Assembly (NCBI GenBank): GCA_030077755.1
Contig: JAQJZZ010000018.1
Span: 1,364,001 to 1,428,000, forward strand
Source: Filosporella fistucella
Lineage: Eukaryota; Ascomycota; Leotiomycetes; Helotiales
Length of the DNA: 64,000 bases
Direction of reading: 5' to 3'
Shown: piece by piece, positions 11,335 to 25,200 of the stretch
Layout of the letters: every line of letters begins with the position of its first letter
Numbering within the stretch: position 1 is the stretch's first letter
Made by a program: the position numbers and the translations under genes
The notes under the pieces: generated by a model
The model's database searches: none
What the model saw: only the letters and a program-made list of their open reading frames with translations
What the model was told of the DNA's origin: nothing

Positions 11335-14212
11335 CACTGTGTGACAAGCCGCAATTTCCAATCTCGAGATTCTGCATCATTACATGAACGTCTCATTTTG
11401 CATCCATGATCTTCTTGAGGAAGGTGCCATTGAGAAAAATGCACTCCGATGCGCGTGCCACTTTCACATCAAGTCATACTACGACCCTGTTGTTTACAAT
11501 ATCCTCATGATTCATATTTGAAATGGACATAAAGGTACTGGCCATCAGAATCCACAAAGCGTAAATGTAGAGAGAGCCTGCAGTAATTTGCAAACGTTGT
11601 CATTTGCACTTTACCCAAGATGAAATCATGCCAATGATGACTGTCTTAAAAATGGTGCTGTTTGGAAATGACTCTGGCTGAATAATCACCTGATACGTGC
11701 TAGAAACTGTCAAAACTGTGCAGCAGTTCCGAGAAAAAGGCTGAAGCCATCCTTAACTCTCGTGTGAAGCTTTAATTTCGAACCGCATTGTTTCTTTCTT
11801 TTGCACGGCGCCTCCCTTCCTCTCGGAAGATATCTCGGAATCCGGGACAGATAGAGACACTTCTAATATTACTACTACGATCATTTCGAGGTTGTCTTAT
11901 CCCTTTGGTGGGGAAGATGTGCGCATACAAATTGGATATGCACGCAATTAGACTAAAGTCTTGTATGGGCCCACTCTCAGCCTCCCTTGCCCTATCCAGG
12001 TACATAGGTACGAGCCACTCGTTCTGTACTTGTACCTGATGACTTGTACCTCCCTAGCATCATTGCCAACCGTTTCCAACTCCCAGCACTGCAGCAGCCA
12101 GGTACAAACGGTCATATCCGGGAGGCAAGCAGCCTTGTTCCTCTTTTAGAAAGATGTGCCTCTATAGATAGCAGATGCAGATACAAATCCGATGAAGACG
12201 TCCCGGAGGAAGATCTTAGCCGTGTGTAGCATATCTCATATCTCATATCTCATATCTCAAAATAGGTATTATTCGCAAGGGGAAACATCGTCCAACAAGC
12301 TTCCCGTCCTCGAAACGAAAAACATGGCACGCCTGCCCACCTGCCATCCCTTACCTTACTAGTACACCCCACAATGCCAGACCACCCGCTCACGCTCACG
12401 CTCGCCACCTCACCTCACCTGTCATCCCCACCCAGCGAACCGAACCTCGAACGCTTCCAGTGCGCCCGTCGAACAAACTCAATTCCCCCAAGCGAGAAAC
12501 AAGAAACAGTGGTCCAATGACCCCTAAAGCATGAACGCATAGAAGCTATAAAACGACAATTTATGCATCGAAAGCACCCCCCTGCTTTTGCGAGCGCTGC
12601 GAACTGAACTCTGAAACCGGATCGAGCATGAGGACGGCTGATCCTTGGTGAGCGTAAATGGACTTGCTGAGATTTTTTTTTTCGATGGGAGGGAGTCTGC
12701 CTGTTGGTGATGGACACGTCATGGTGAGTGGGTGATGACAATTACTCTGTTTGTCCAAGTAACAGATTACGAGAGGGCAGGAATGAGGATTCGGCTTCGT
12801 AAGATGCTGCTGTTGGTGAGGAGGTGTCAGCCTGGTCGCGGAGGTGTCTCTGCGTTGGAGGTAACGACCTGTTGATGGATTATCCTGGCTGATGTTGGAT
12901 TGGTAAGAGCTTTGAGAGCTCACCAATTTGTTTGCTCTGTGACAGGACGCATGGAAAATAAGTTATAGTCCAAGAAAAGGCCCGAAAGTATGTCATGAAT
13001 AATAATACCTGCTAGGCATTGCTATCGTCTTTTAGGGCCACCGATTGGGAGCTCTTCCAATTGAGCTATTGGATGATCAAGGCCTAGAAGTTTCTCATTA
13101 AAGAACTGTGCGCTATAGCGTCCTTGAATTTTGAGGCTATTCCAAAATTTCTAGGTTCCGGGAACAATTTTGCTGCCGCTTGTTCGTGAACCATAATGCA
13201 CGGTAAACGAAAATCAGAGAAGAAGAGCTAATTAAGAGAATCTTTTTTGTATGAAACAAGACTAGAAAAAAGATCTATAGTTTACCCTCTCCAGTTTTCC
13301 TCCATCCTATCTTTCTTGCGACAGCCGTGCCCTCACCAAAGAAACCTTAGTTCCACATCCATATTCCGTCCCAGCTCTGAATCAAGTCGTGCCTCGTGAG
13401 AACCAAGGAAAAAAAAGGAAAGGAAAATTAGTCTCTCATCTCCTTGAAAATAATCCCGCCCTATAAGAAAACAAGTATCGTACTGGAAGAGAAGAGAAGA
13501 GAAGATGAGGTATCGTAAGGCTGGGTATAGTCTTTTGGAGCAAAAACATGTAACAGAAGAAGTAGAAAAAACATGGAGCAAAGTATATCCGAAAAATGTA
13601 ACGAGTTGATGCAACCCGAATCTGGAACCGCTGCCACCCGCACAATGATGCCGTCCGTCCCAAAAAGGCCCCCCAGAAAGGTATATGCGATGCGATATGA
13701 TAAGATGGCTCATGATGTATACCTCCCAACAATCTACCCCCTCCCCAGTTGCGCCTTTCTGATGCTTGCCTTGTCTCTATCCCACCCGCTCGCCTCCCAA
13801 CCCTGCCGTCCCTCGGCTTTGCCCTACGTTCCTACCAGCGGAGAAAGAATTTCGTTATTATTCGACGATTAGGAAAACCATTCTAACGGAAAATGAATGT
13901 ACTTGAAGATAATGCGCGCGCTCCAGTCGCGGAAAATAAGTAAATGAGAGGGTTCCCAAGGATGGTGGCTGTGTGTTGCGTTAAATACTTTATGCTTGGC
14001 ATTGCACAGAGTTAATGAACGATGGTCCTCGTTCGAATTGTCGGTGATTTGAGAGGTATGTAGAAGAGTGGATGAGCGGCTTGTAGATGAATGTCTGTGC
14101 GAGGTCATGACTGAGACATTCGAAGACATCTGAAGTGTCCTCGTGGTGCTTTGAGCTAATATTCTGTGTCCCCAAGGTCAGAAGCGGGTGCTTCTGCTGG
14201 AGACGCTGAATG
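11335..14212. other. Gene-poor stretch, 2.9 kb
   Basis: Several open frames overlap here (for example 11788-12039 +, 12415-12926 -, 13333-13713 -), but none shows domains, consistent splicing or a good start context, and they are rich in low-complexity codons. A half tRNA-like string lies near 13045-13079 (-) without a T arm. Part of the left side may be the 3' UTR of the Myb gene. Otherwise nothing recognised. Confidence 0.45.
12230..12257. repeat. Heptanucleotide microsatellite (catatct)x4
   Basis: Four perfect copies of catatct occupy 12230-12257. It lies in non-coding DNA and is probably a slippage repeat. Confidence 0.9.
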
Positions 14213-15183
14213 CTATAATTCTCTAGCTTTTTCCTTACAAGCAGCCGATGTGAAGCCCGTGCCAACTTTTTGTGCCACAATGCGCCACTTCTCTTGCTCA
14301 TAGTCGTGCAATGCGGTTCGAAGTTTTTGTATCTACCAAAAATATTAGCAAACTTTCTCCACCACTGTTAGATATCGCAACTTACTGTCTCTTCCGTCCA
14401 TTGCGTAGTCTTCGCCTTCAATTTTGTGCAGTACCGGACTTGCAATGTGCCTGAGGATCGTCCGGGGAAGAACTCCGCAATTTGTTTCCAGGTCAACGAC
14501 TTATTCTCCTTAAGGTCCACAAGTAGCGCATCGTCTTCTGGAGTAAACTTCAACTTCGGCCCTCGCGGCCTTGGAGCAGGTTGTGGCATGCCTTCCATTC
14601 CAACCACACTCGGCGCACCACCACCAGGTCCAAGCATAGAGTCCCCTTCACTCATCCGAGGCATCTTCGAGCGATGACCTTGATTTGGAAGCGGGTGTGT
14701 ATGATATTGCACTGGTTGTCCCCCATAACCAATTCCACCCACCATTGACTGCGGTGGCATCTGTGAAGACATGCCGCCCATCTCTCCCGGTTGCATTTGC
14801 TGCCCTGGCAACCCCTCCATCTCCATCTCGAGCTCATCTCGAGATCTTTTCGTCCCAGTGGGCTGCTGCATTTGTCGATGAGGAGCTCCATACATCATGC
14901 TCTGCCCACCACCGAATTGAGGAGATTGGTGGTGGGCCATACCGTGCTCGGCATAGACCTGTTGATGGTGATGCTGCTGTTGCTGCTGCTGTTGCTGATG
15001 CGGATGAGTCTGGTGCTGGCCAAGGTGTTGCTGCTCGTGGAGAGGATTGAGGCCTTGAGCGGCGCCGTGATGGATATCTTGTACATGAGGAACGAAAACG
15101 CGCTGCTCTTCGGGATGGCCTTCTGAGTGTGCAGCATAATCGATATAAGGAGGGGGATCTGGAACAGGTCGGTAGCCAGACAT
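14213..15183 (-). CDS. Myb/SANT-like DNA-binding protein, Gln/His-rich
   Basis: Two exons, 14386-15183 and 14213-14332, joined across a 53 bp intron (14333-14385) with a GTAAGT donor; 305 residues. The first in-frame ATG (MSGYRPVPD, 15183) is chosen because the frame upstream has no other ATG. The N-terminal 200 residues are Gln, His, Gly and Met rich, with a run of eight Gln at about 63-70. Residues 211-257 (KFTPEDDALLVDLKE ... WKQIAEFFPGRSSGTLQVRY) form a Myb/SANT repeat. The spliced second exon completes a second one at about 262-305 (QWTEET to KEKARE, with KWRIVAQKVGTGFTSAAC). Two adjacent repeats suggest a nuclear sequence-specific DNA-binding regulator. Targets unknown. The 4 kb gene-free tract upstream may carry its control region. 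Confidence 0.85.
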
Positions 15184-18100
15184 ACATGGATTCTGCCACA
15201 GCGAGCAGCTCTCGCTGACCGCTGGGGGCAGAGTTAATACGTGCTGGATCACTGCTAGGTTGTGTTATGTGTTTCCAGAAGGGCAGTCGATGTTGTGTCG
15301 CTTGTTTGTTTTTAGGTGCTATGCGACTCTGCGTGTTTCGACGTTGTTATAGTTGCTCTATTAAGACCTTGATCGAGGAGCCGAGTAAAGCATTCGAGAG
15401 GTCGAAACAAAAAGTCCAATGTTCTTCCGTGACTGATCCGTGAGGGGCGCTGGCTGAGTTCCCGCGATTGTATTGCGGCAGAATTCGACGTATAGGTAGT
15501 GAACGAGTACAGGTAGAGAGTTTGTAGGGAGGGGCATGCCGTTGCATTATATCTGTCGTCCGATCTTTCAGTTATTCAGGCATTGACACCAATGTCGTAG
15601 GGCAGTAATTTAAAAGCGCGGACGGTCTGAAGATTTACTCCAAGCACACCACTGATTCGCCATGGACGAGACAGCTTCTGTCGAGAGCAGTGATGCATGT
15701 GGCCAGATACTTTCAGGAAGGGTTATGCCATAGGAAAAATGCGACCAGATTAGGAAATCCAAGCAATGGTGATCCGAGCCGTGGGAGGGTGCCAGAGACC
15801 AGACTAGAGAAGGAAGAAAGCATGGGCGCTCTGAAAGTGGCAGGGAGAAGGAGGGCTGTCAAAACTGGCGCGGACAGCAGGGAGGCGAACAGAGATGGGA
15901 AGAGGTGGAAGATGGGATGATGGAACTTGGAAGGCCCATCGAAGCTTCTCAAACGTGAGTGCTGAGCTCGTGGCGAGGAATGAAACCAGCAGACTGGGCG
16001 GACTGCGCAGACCCATGCTGAGAGAGTCCCCTTCCCCCGTCAGCCCCTCGTCGAGTCTATCGATGCCGAATAATGCCTGTCGAGGTGGGCTTGGGCAGGC
16101 AGGGGGGAGGTGGAGAGGTAGAGAGGGTTGAAGGTCGAGGGTCGTGCTGAATTTGCGCTGGGCTGCTTGCAGGCAGGTTTGGATAGCAACATGGGGGCTT
16201 TTTGGTGTTGGACCAGTGGTGATGGTGGAGGTAGTAGTGGTTGATTCCGGTACTGGGGGCATTCCGTAGGGTACTTGGTGCTGTGGCTGGGTCAGCGTGC
16301 AGGACCCCTTCAGCGTCTCCACTGCCTAACAATGTAGCCTGGTCAGGGACTCACCCACTGAAGCGAAGGTCCTGAACCACCCCTCCCTTTGACCTTATTG
16401 TACGGAAGTACCAACCCACATGCCCCAATCTTTTTTTTCCCTTAAGATGTTCCTGTTCCAGGCCCTGTGCTTTCTGTCCCTCCCCAGCCCTGCCGCCTGT
16501 CAATCAAGCATTGTCCTTCGGTAACGAGAAGAATACCTCCAACGTTTGCATTAACGCAGGGTTCACCCTATATTAAAATAGAAGGAAAGAAGCCGAATGA
16601 TAGGCCATGGAAGCTTTGCAGCGGAGATTGACCAATTATGCAGTCCATGAGAGCATCGCTGGACGAATAACATCCGCACAGTGGAAATAAAAAATAAATG
16701 CCAAACATTTCCCGACAGTCAGAACAAATCAAACTCCAGGATAGTAACTAGGAAGAAGAGCCAAAATAAACATCGAGATTGGGAATGCGATGCGGCCTGG
16801 CTGAATCCTCCGGTAGTGCCTCCTAGCTGGGAACAGAAGCACTTCAACTCGTGAGAAACAATATATTGGCGTGGGACTTCCCAGTGCGCAGCAGCTGCAA
16901 AATGAGTGTAAATTGGATATAAATGCCGAAACTTCAGTTCAGTTGGGGAGGGGAAAAGTCGCCATGTAGTTGCCTTCACGCGTTGCTGTTGTTGTCGAAG
17001 CCAGATTCCTGCACACAGAGGTGACTTTCCCAGTCTGCCCTGCTGTCCGCTCGAACATAAGTGACTCCACACTTCACACAGTACGGTTCTGCTCCCCTAA
17101 TCCTGCCGACTTCAACGTGGATTCCTCGTGCGGTCGTGAAGTCTGGCAATGCCGTCAATTTTTGTCTATGCCTCTCTTGGCCTGCTCTGACATGCCTTCA
17201 TCAGTATCACCTCGACGCGTTGCGCGAACCCATGCCAGTGACAGCGAAAGCGGGTTCCATCTTCAGCTCCGCTGGTACCGGTACCCTTTGTGGTGAACAT
17301 TAACTTACGCACAGTTGAACAAGGTAGAGTTACAGGCAGGACGAGTACTCCGTCCCTCTCTGTCCACCGAAAAGAGGGCTGACCCACCGACTCTGAATAC
17401 CATCATAAGATCGCTGATCACCGTAAGCATCATCTGCAAGATTGTCTTCTCCTGGTCGTCATCCTTACCCTGGCTTGCAATTATTGGCATTGATATTGCC
17501 TTTCAATGCTTCTGGTTTTGGTGCCGCCACGATCTTACTGTGACGGCATCAGCTGGTGGAATCAGGAATGGTCAACGTACCGTTCTCTAACGCATAAAGT
17601 TCTTGGGAGATCTCCAGGATCAATGGTCGCCCAAAAGAAAGCGTTCTGTGGTAACAAATAATAAGCAAAAACAAGGATTGTATTCATCCGAACAGGGAAG
17701 AATGCGCGCGACAGCTGCTACTTTCTTGGATTTGGCGTCGTTAGAGGCTCTGTCAGAGTTTATTCATCATTTGGTGGAGAATTTGTTTGTAGGAGGGTGA
17801 AGTGGGAGAAACAAACAGGCGATGCTGATACAGGTAGGTACCAAGGAACTGCGGTAGGCAAGAAAGGTTCAGGACGATACAGTGTCAAGGAGAGACAAAC
17901 GTACACAACACACAGAAGCGAAACGTTGAGGTAAGGTAGAATTAGCCAAGCGAACAGACAGTTGAACATTTTGGGTCTTTTGCCGCAAAGCATTGTACCT
18001 GCATAAAAACAGGATCAAATTCAGGAACGGAGAGAAAAACATGCACAGCTCAGGTACTCTACCAGTTCGCACAGCGGGTGATTGTCCTGCAGTATGCAGC

Positions 18101-19294
18101 CAGACCAGACTCGCGGTAACCTTGCTGGCAGCACCACCGACCGCCACACCACAGTGCATCAAGACAAACCACTTGCAGTCACAACTACAACACCAAAAAC
18201 AACGAATCGAGAATATACTCTCCACCAACTTTCATCCGAACGCAAAGGTCCTCCCAGTAATGCTACTTATGCAAACCGTCAATTCGAAGATCTATCAGGC
18301 AATGTCCCACCAAGATCCGATGCACCTCGCTGGATCAAGCCAAAGATCTCAAATACTACCTCACCATTACGATGGATCTGTTCATGCCCACGACACATCG
18401 TCACATCACAATGCGCTGTGAAAGAAAATGTCTCTCTGTACAACATTATCTCTAAGTCGCGCTCGAATCATAGGTCCATCACCGTCAGATCCGGATATGC
18501 CTTCACTTCAAACCCTCTCGCGCATCGCCATGCGCGCGACAAAGAAATCGAGACTCATTTACTCCATCCACCCTCTAAAAACCCCGGAAACTTGCTGTGC
18601 ATGAGTCCTCCCATTTGATCACCCGGATCGTGTTCATTCCTTGCCTTGCCCTACCTCAGATACCTTTTCTCGGAACCCAAAACCGAGAGCGTGATGCGAG
18701 TGGTTCAGACGCAGATCATTCAGGCAGCCTGCATACGAGAGCCTCATTCGGTGCTCAACCGCTGAGTACCATGGTAACGACTCTGCCAGACGCCAGAACA
18801 GATTGTGATGTTGTGATATTGAATGTGTGCTATTGACCTGTTTGGGAAGACATAAATTGCAGCTATTCAGGTTCAATGGCTGCTATAAATAACTTGCGGA
18901 TATCACTACCGATCAATTGCAATACCTTATAGGATAACATCTTATTAAGAGCAGCACAGGGAGAGCCTTAAGATGCTCGGTTGCATCCGGATCTCAACAG
19001 CTCAATCGGCACTCATCGTAGGAAGGTCTACATTATCGGTCGATGCACCATGTCACTGATCCGGGATGTAACCATGACAAGATCATTATACGCTTGAAAT
19101 GTATGCTTAAACCTTTGGTACAACTATGCTACAATGTTACACGACGCCACATCCTCCGATCAAACGCCCGGTACCAAGATCTGGCACACCTAAATTGATC
19201 AACAGTGCAGAGCCATCCTTTCCTGTCAAATTTCCTTCCGTCTGCTCATGGTCACGCCAAAGATCATACCGCTGCTGCAGAACATGTACACTCT
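15184..19294. other. Gene-free stretch, 4.1 kb
   Basis: This lies between the 5' end of the Myb gene and the 3' end of PRP8. Many short frames exist (for example 15804-16322 -, 16976-17490 -, 17993-18618 +) but none has a domain or a consistent exon structure. A CxxC in the 16976-17158 minus frame is the only mildly protein-like feature. No tRNA, rRNA or tandem repeat seen. It could hold a long 5' UTR, a non-coding RNA or a lineage-specific gene I cannot resolve. Confidence 0.4.
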
Positions 19295-22200
19295 TTATGC
19301 GAAGTTATCATCACGATCCGCCCATATATCCTCAAGCTGTAATAAGTTAGCCACTGCTCGGTGCGAATCCAAGAACAAACTTACCTCCGAGAAATTCTGG
19401 AAATGCAGAGGGCGATGCTGGTCACTGTAGAAAGGTAATGGTGTGTCGATCTTGACATGCACCGGTTTCTTCTCAATGCCACTGAACGCGCTACCCATGA
19501 AGCTATAATTCCACGAGTTATTTTCCGGTACCAAGAAATACCCTCGAATCTTGTCACTGAGGAGCAATTGGCATTTCTCGCCCATGTTCGTACTGAATCC
19601 TTGAGGCTGATCGCTTCCCATATCCTTATTTTCTGCACCCCATTTGTAACCCTGTGGAGTGAGTGCCCATGAGGCGAGGGAGACACTTCCGGGAGTGAAA
19701 GACACGGTCATACTGATGGTCTTCTTGTCCCAGGACTTGTGAGCGTTCATCAAACGAGCATGCTGAGTGACGTCCATAGCAGTCATGTAAGGTGGCTCGT
19801 TACCGGATACAGTATGAATAATACCGAGGGGTTCCATTTGCTCAAGGTATTCATGCTGTGGTAGTTGGTGGGGTAACTGGACGTCGCGTGTGCTTCCTAT
19901 CTGTGGGACCATGACAATGCATCGGATCTCCTTCACCTGATCATTGTCGGGAGGCGAGGAACCATACAGGTAAGCAGTCACTTGAACCCGAAGATCGGCG
20001 ATGGTAATGAAGCGTTTGAGAATATTCTTCGGCATGATGTAGGTGAAGTGATCGTCTTCCTTGATATCATCGGACGAAATGTAGATGTTGTTCGCCCGAG
20101 TCCGAAGATTTGATGTTGCAATGGCTCGGGTTCTCCATTCCGTCTTCGATGCAAAGGTCTGCTGTTCGAATTGGGATGTCGTTGTAACGATGATGTCCTC
20201 TCCATGAACGTTTTGAGTCTTCGTTGTCACAGCAGTGAGTTGCTGCTGTTCCTGTTGCTGCTTTTCAATCTCGGCAGCTTGTTGACGTTGCATGGAAGGT
20301 GCGCTAATCTCCATTCCCAAGATGATATCTCGGACTTCGCTACTCGTCAGACTGGAGGTGTTTACATTGTTCTTCTTGCCATAATCATTTAAGATTAAAT
20401 CTCTCAGTTGTGTCTCCACTTTGATCCAATCTTCGTCTGACAGACTGGGCCATATGTGATGCTCTTGAGTAATTACGGTCTTGTCGGGCCGAAGTAGCAG
20501 CTTGGTCTTGTCTTGATTGACGTGAAGTGCACGGAGAATCAGAACGAGACGAGAGAATGCAGTGTAAGATGAAATTGACTTCAGCCACTCATCATAAAGA
20601 TTGAACAACACCATCTGAGGTTCCGTTGCTCGGAGAATCATGTCACCGAGCTTCTCAACCTTCATTGCAGCCTGGAAGGGCAATTGCAATTCTGATGCAC
20701 GAATCGAAATATTAGGGAAATCCAGTAAGTGCACCTCGAGCGGATCAAGAAGACCCTTTCGTGTCACGATCAACTGCTTAGGTTGTTCTTCCACAGGCAG
20801 GGAACGGATAAGCGCAGCGACTTCTTCAGCAGTCTTCCATTTGGCAAGTTGACCAAGACGCTTTTGTCCTGCCCAAACACTGGTGTGGATAATTTTAAGG
20901 AAGAGTTGTCCGGTACGTGGATTGAAGATGAAGATAGCACCGTTGATTGGCTTTGTTGTCAAATTTCCTTCAAATGTCTTGTGGATCGTGACTCGATAGA
21001 CGTTGGTATCGTCAATGAAAAGTTGGATCTGATTACTGAACAGTTCCGAGTAGTTTTGTGAGTTCAGGAACTCTTGATTGCTTTCAGATGCGTAGAGTTG
21101 AAGACCCTTTCTGATACGCTCGCGAAGAACATAAAGCGCGGGATTCGCCTTCATGATCTTTGCCATGGCTTGCTGGATGAGGGTCTTGAGACCAGGGAAG
21201 TATTGACCATAAGCAGAGTAGAGGTTATAGGCGAGATCGATACCTATCATAAGACCAGTAGCAGAAGGATATATGCTCATACTGTCTGTGGTGTAATCAA
21301 GGTACTTGGCACGCACATATCGTTCAATATCATGGGAATCGTAATCTCCATATCGGAGCTGAACGTCAAGCCAGAATTTGTTGGAAGTAGTTGGCTCAAT
21401 CACATCCTTCGTATCAAAGAGAATGGACGGCCGGGTTACATTCCACTTATGGCTAGCGAATAAAAGGATATCGGCACAGGAGCTATTCATCTTGTAAGAC
21501 TTTCGGGGATGAATGGTCTCCTTTTGGACAGTTTCAATGCCCAATTGTTCCAGTTCTTGATCTAACACTTGGCATAGATCCATGACGACAGACTCATGAA
21601 TCTTCTGCCAAAGATGTGCTCGGAAAATCTGGATAAGTGAAATCTTCAAGGTAGGAATCTTTCCGTGCAAGAATATACCAGTCAAATCTAATTGAACCTG
21701 GAAACCAACATAGACATTCGCCCTGTTGATAGTAGGTGACCACCACAGAGTAAATCTACGATTGGGGATTTGATTGAGACCAGATCGTTGAGCGTTTGTC
21801 AATTTCTTGAACTTCATGGACTCCTCTGTTGTCTGAGTTAGCGTTGTACATTATTAAAATTGGAGAGTGCGACTTACCAAATCCTGATGCTTTCTCCCAG
21901 AAAAGACCCTCCCAGGAAGGGAAAGCCGTAGCCTTGAATAGTGTGTGCTCAAGAATGGTCTCTACACCACCAAGAGCCTGGATGACATCTGTACGATATG
22001 CGTTGAGATTCCACAATTTTCCATCGTGCCGCTGACTTGTCCACCAGAAAGGATTGCTCTTCATCAACTGATATGTTTTGAACTCAGTTCGAGCACGGAA
22101 ACCTTTGTCAAAACTCAAGGTACTTCGGTCCTTTTGGAACAGAGTGTTTATACGTGGTAAACCACGGTCCCAGCTGTCCTCCAAATCCTCAAGCGTCAAT

Positions 22201-25200
22201 CTCCGGTTTTGTTGATTGGCTTCCTGTCGCTTCTGAGAATATTCGGTCCAGACTCGTTGAGAGTCAATGAACTCAGCCTCCCATGGAATGATGTATCTGA
22301 AGATGTTCGGGATTAGGGTCTCCTCATCATGAGTCATACCAGCGCGGTAATGCGTGACACCAACATCTGTTTGTTTTGACCAGCGCTTATCACTTGTTGG
22401 AATCAGAATGTGCGATCCAGAGATCATACCAAGACCTCCAAGTTCCTTAGGTGTGTAAAAGACCGCCGGTGGAAATCTCGATGGCATTTTAGAGTTTAAT
22501 CCGATTTTGACTCTAGTCTGAATTTTAGTCTCACACTTTACGATTGTGTCAAGAAGATTGACTGTCGAAACAGCAGCTTCACGATAATATGTGAACAAAG
22601 CGATTAAACTGGTGTTCCACTTATTCGCAATTTTGGTGAAGGTAGTAGATCCAGAGGACATGAGAATTTGTCGAATGCGATTATTGAATTTTGCAATATC
22701 CTCTTCGGTAACCTGAAGGAAGGCATGGGCAGTTCTCTCTTTGCTCGTGTTATCGACAAGTGACCATACGCTATCCTTGACTGGGAACTCGTCATTCTGG
22801 TTGCGGATTTTGGGCAAAATTCTGACTTCGAAGCCGCACATTGAGAATAACAGGTTGGGGTTGTCACGACTGTAGACACTGGCAAAAGTGTCATCCCATT
22901 CGATAGTGGTGACGGATCTTGGCAAGCGATTCTTCAAATCCCAGAATACCGCACGTCCCAGGTTCACATCGTGTCGCATGAGACGCATCCGTGAATCTCT
23001 AGGCCAACATTTCTTGTTTCGGTACCCAATGACATTCTCAAAATTTGGATCTGGCTGCTCTGTCAAAAATCTCTGAATAAGATCTCGAGATTCATCTGCC
23101 GTGAAGCGGAAGAATACCCAAATGCGATCAATATATCTGGTGTACAATCTGATGGGATGTCGTGTCTCAGTTTCACGATCTCGGAATTGCAGGAAGTCGT
23201 TGGGGCTTTGTGGAGGTCCGGCAATTTCACTTGCTCGTTGAAGACCCAACAACAAGAGATCAAGGACAAGGCCATAGTATTGGAACACAAATGCGGAGAA
23301 TTGAAGACCGCGGATCATACCATAACTATTGACATGGTTCATATCCTTGTAAGTTAGCTGGACGTTATTCTTCGAGGATATGTAATCCGCGAGATTGTGA
23401 TCCATGATAAGTCTTAGCAACCGATTCAGGAGTGTCAAGTCGATCTTTTCGTAGACTTTAGACAATTGTGTCTCTATCATAACGTTGCATTCTCCATCCG
23501 CGGTCTCCCAAACCTTGTCGAGATTGTTGATTCCTTGCGCCCATTTATAGGTTAGCAACGGAGGAACCTCAGAATCTGAAGGCTTGATCCATGCAGGGAA
23601 GAGATGACGCTGGTCTGCTTGATACCAGAGATACTGGTCCAGATACGCATCACTGATCTTCTCGATTGGCTCAATGTCATAGACAGGGTTGATGGTGCTG
23701 TAATTGTCGTTCATATCGATACCAACTTCTTTGAACGCTCGTTGAGTCAGCAGGAATCGCTTTATTCTTTCGAGAGTGGTTCCAGGACTATCATAAGCCT
23801 GTTCAATCAACGCCAATTCCTCACGCTGGCTTTGATTGAGACGGCCTTTGACGGAGTATGCTTCGCGGAGTCTTTCGAGAGCAAGAATGAGGATTTTGGT
23901 GTCGTGCTTATATGATACACTTGGAAAAGGGATTGGAGAGAATTTTCGGGATTCGAGCCAGTGAACAGTTGTTGTGTAAATTGCCACAGCCTCCTCCGAT
24001 GATACATATGGTCCGTCCTTCATGTAGTTGTGCTGTCTTTCTTGCTCGGCCTTCAGCCAAAGTCGAGTGAGACGGCCAAGATTCTTCTTAGCAACAGTCT
24101 TATCAACGGTGGCACCTCTGCGTATACGTTCTCTGTTATAATGTGCAACAGAAATCCACCAGTCGGCCTTGGCCTTGACGTAACGAAGGATAATATTCTC
24201 GATTGGAGCGGGAAGACCAGGTACCTTCCATGGGATATTACTCTTCCAGCATCTCCAAGCTTCGGACAAATGTTGCAAAACTGTGTTAACTTTGTTCTGC
24301 TTGATGCCCTCTGGCATCATGTCCATGAGATCAGCCATAACTGAAGCACGAAGCTCAAGATCGAAATGCGATTCAACACGTTGTTTGGTGACAGTCTTGG
24401 CCACTCCTTTGCTGTGTCTGCCTTCGAACTGTCTTGAGAGGAGATTGCCAAGCCATCTTTCTAGGAGCGGAATAATACCACGCATGAAGAAAAGCCATAC
24501 TCTCCAAGCAGGTGCCCAAAATCCACAACCAGGACCCTTTCCAACAGGACCGGAGTTGAATCTGTAATAGATCAAATGCTTCAAATCTTTACAAGATCTG
24601 ATCTGGTGCATGAGCTTGTATTTGTACCGGTACATTCCAGTCAGTTGTCCAACGTGGTTGAAGGCATACAAAATACCGTCTGCTAGCTGAAATGCATCAA
24701 TGTTTCCAAGTCGATATTGGACTTGGGCATCAACAATCAACTTGGTCAACTTCAAAATCTCACGCATGAGATGGAAAGCATTTCCAAATCGAGACTTCTT
24801 GCGCTCTTTGGTGGTCAAAGTCTTCACTGGTTTCAAATTGAAATTGTAATCGAGATGCAGATATGTCAAGTTCTTGCGATGAATCAAAAGGTTGAGCATA
24901 TTGAATCCTTGCCGGCAGACTTGAAGACCAGCTTCAACCCAGTCGATTGAGGTTTGTTGGAAGAATTTTGTCTGCTTGAGCGATTTCATCAAGCTTTGCT
25001 TGTTTTGGGCTTTAGGCTTTTTCTTATGTAGCTCATTCAAGACATAGGTTTTCAAAAGCTTTTGATACGACACTCGGACTTTGACTGGCTGACCTTGAGG
25101 GCAGTGCTCGAGGTACCACTGTTTAACAAGGGGCACATCTTGGGCTCGCACCATACGTCCAGATCTCCTATCAAATGGAAATGGGGCCCACCACAGAGCA

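Noticed and set aside
12415..12926. Overlapping minus-strand frames of 108 and 121 codons
   Set aside because: Low-complexity Ser/Pro/Gln/His composition, overlapping in different frames, no recognised domain.
13044..13079. Possible minus-strand tRNA (TAGCTCAATTGGAAGAGC string, like a D arm)
   Set aside because: Only the 5' half resembles a tRNA; there is no matching anticodon stem and no T arm (GGTTCGA) downstream.
16976..17490. Minus-strand frames with CxxC and a GTAAGT donor, possible zinc-finger gene
   Set aside because: No acceptor choice gave a consistent longer protein; motif too short to support a call.
17993..18618. Two long plus-strand frames (142 and 178 codons)
   Set aside because: They overlap in different frames, with neither showing domains; likely chance in low-stop sequence.
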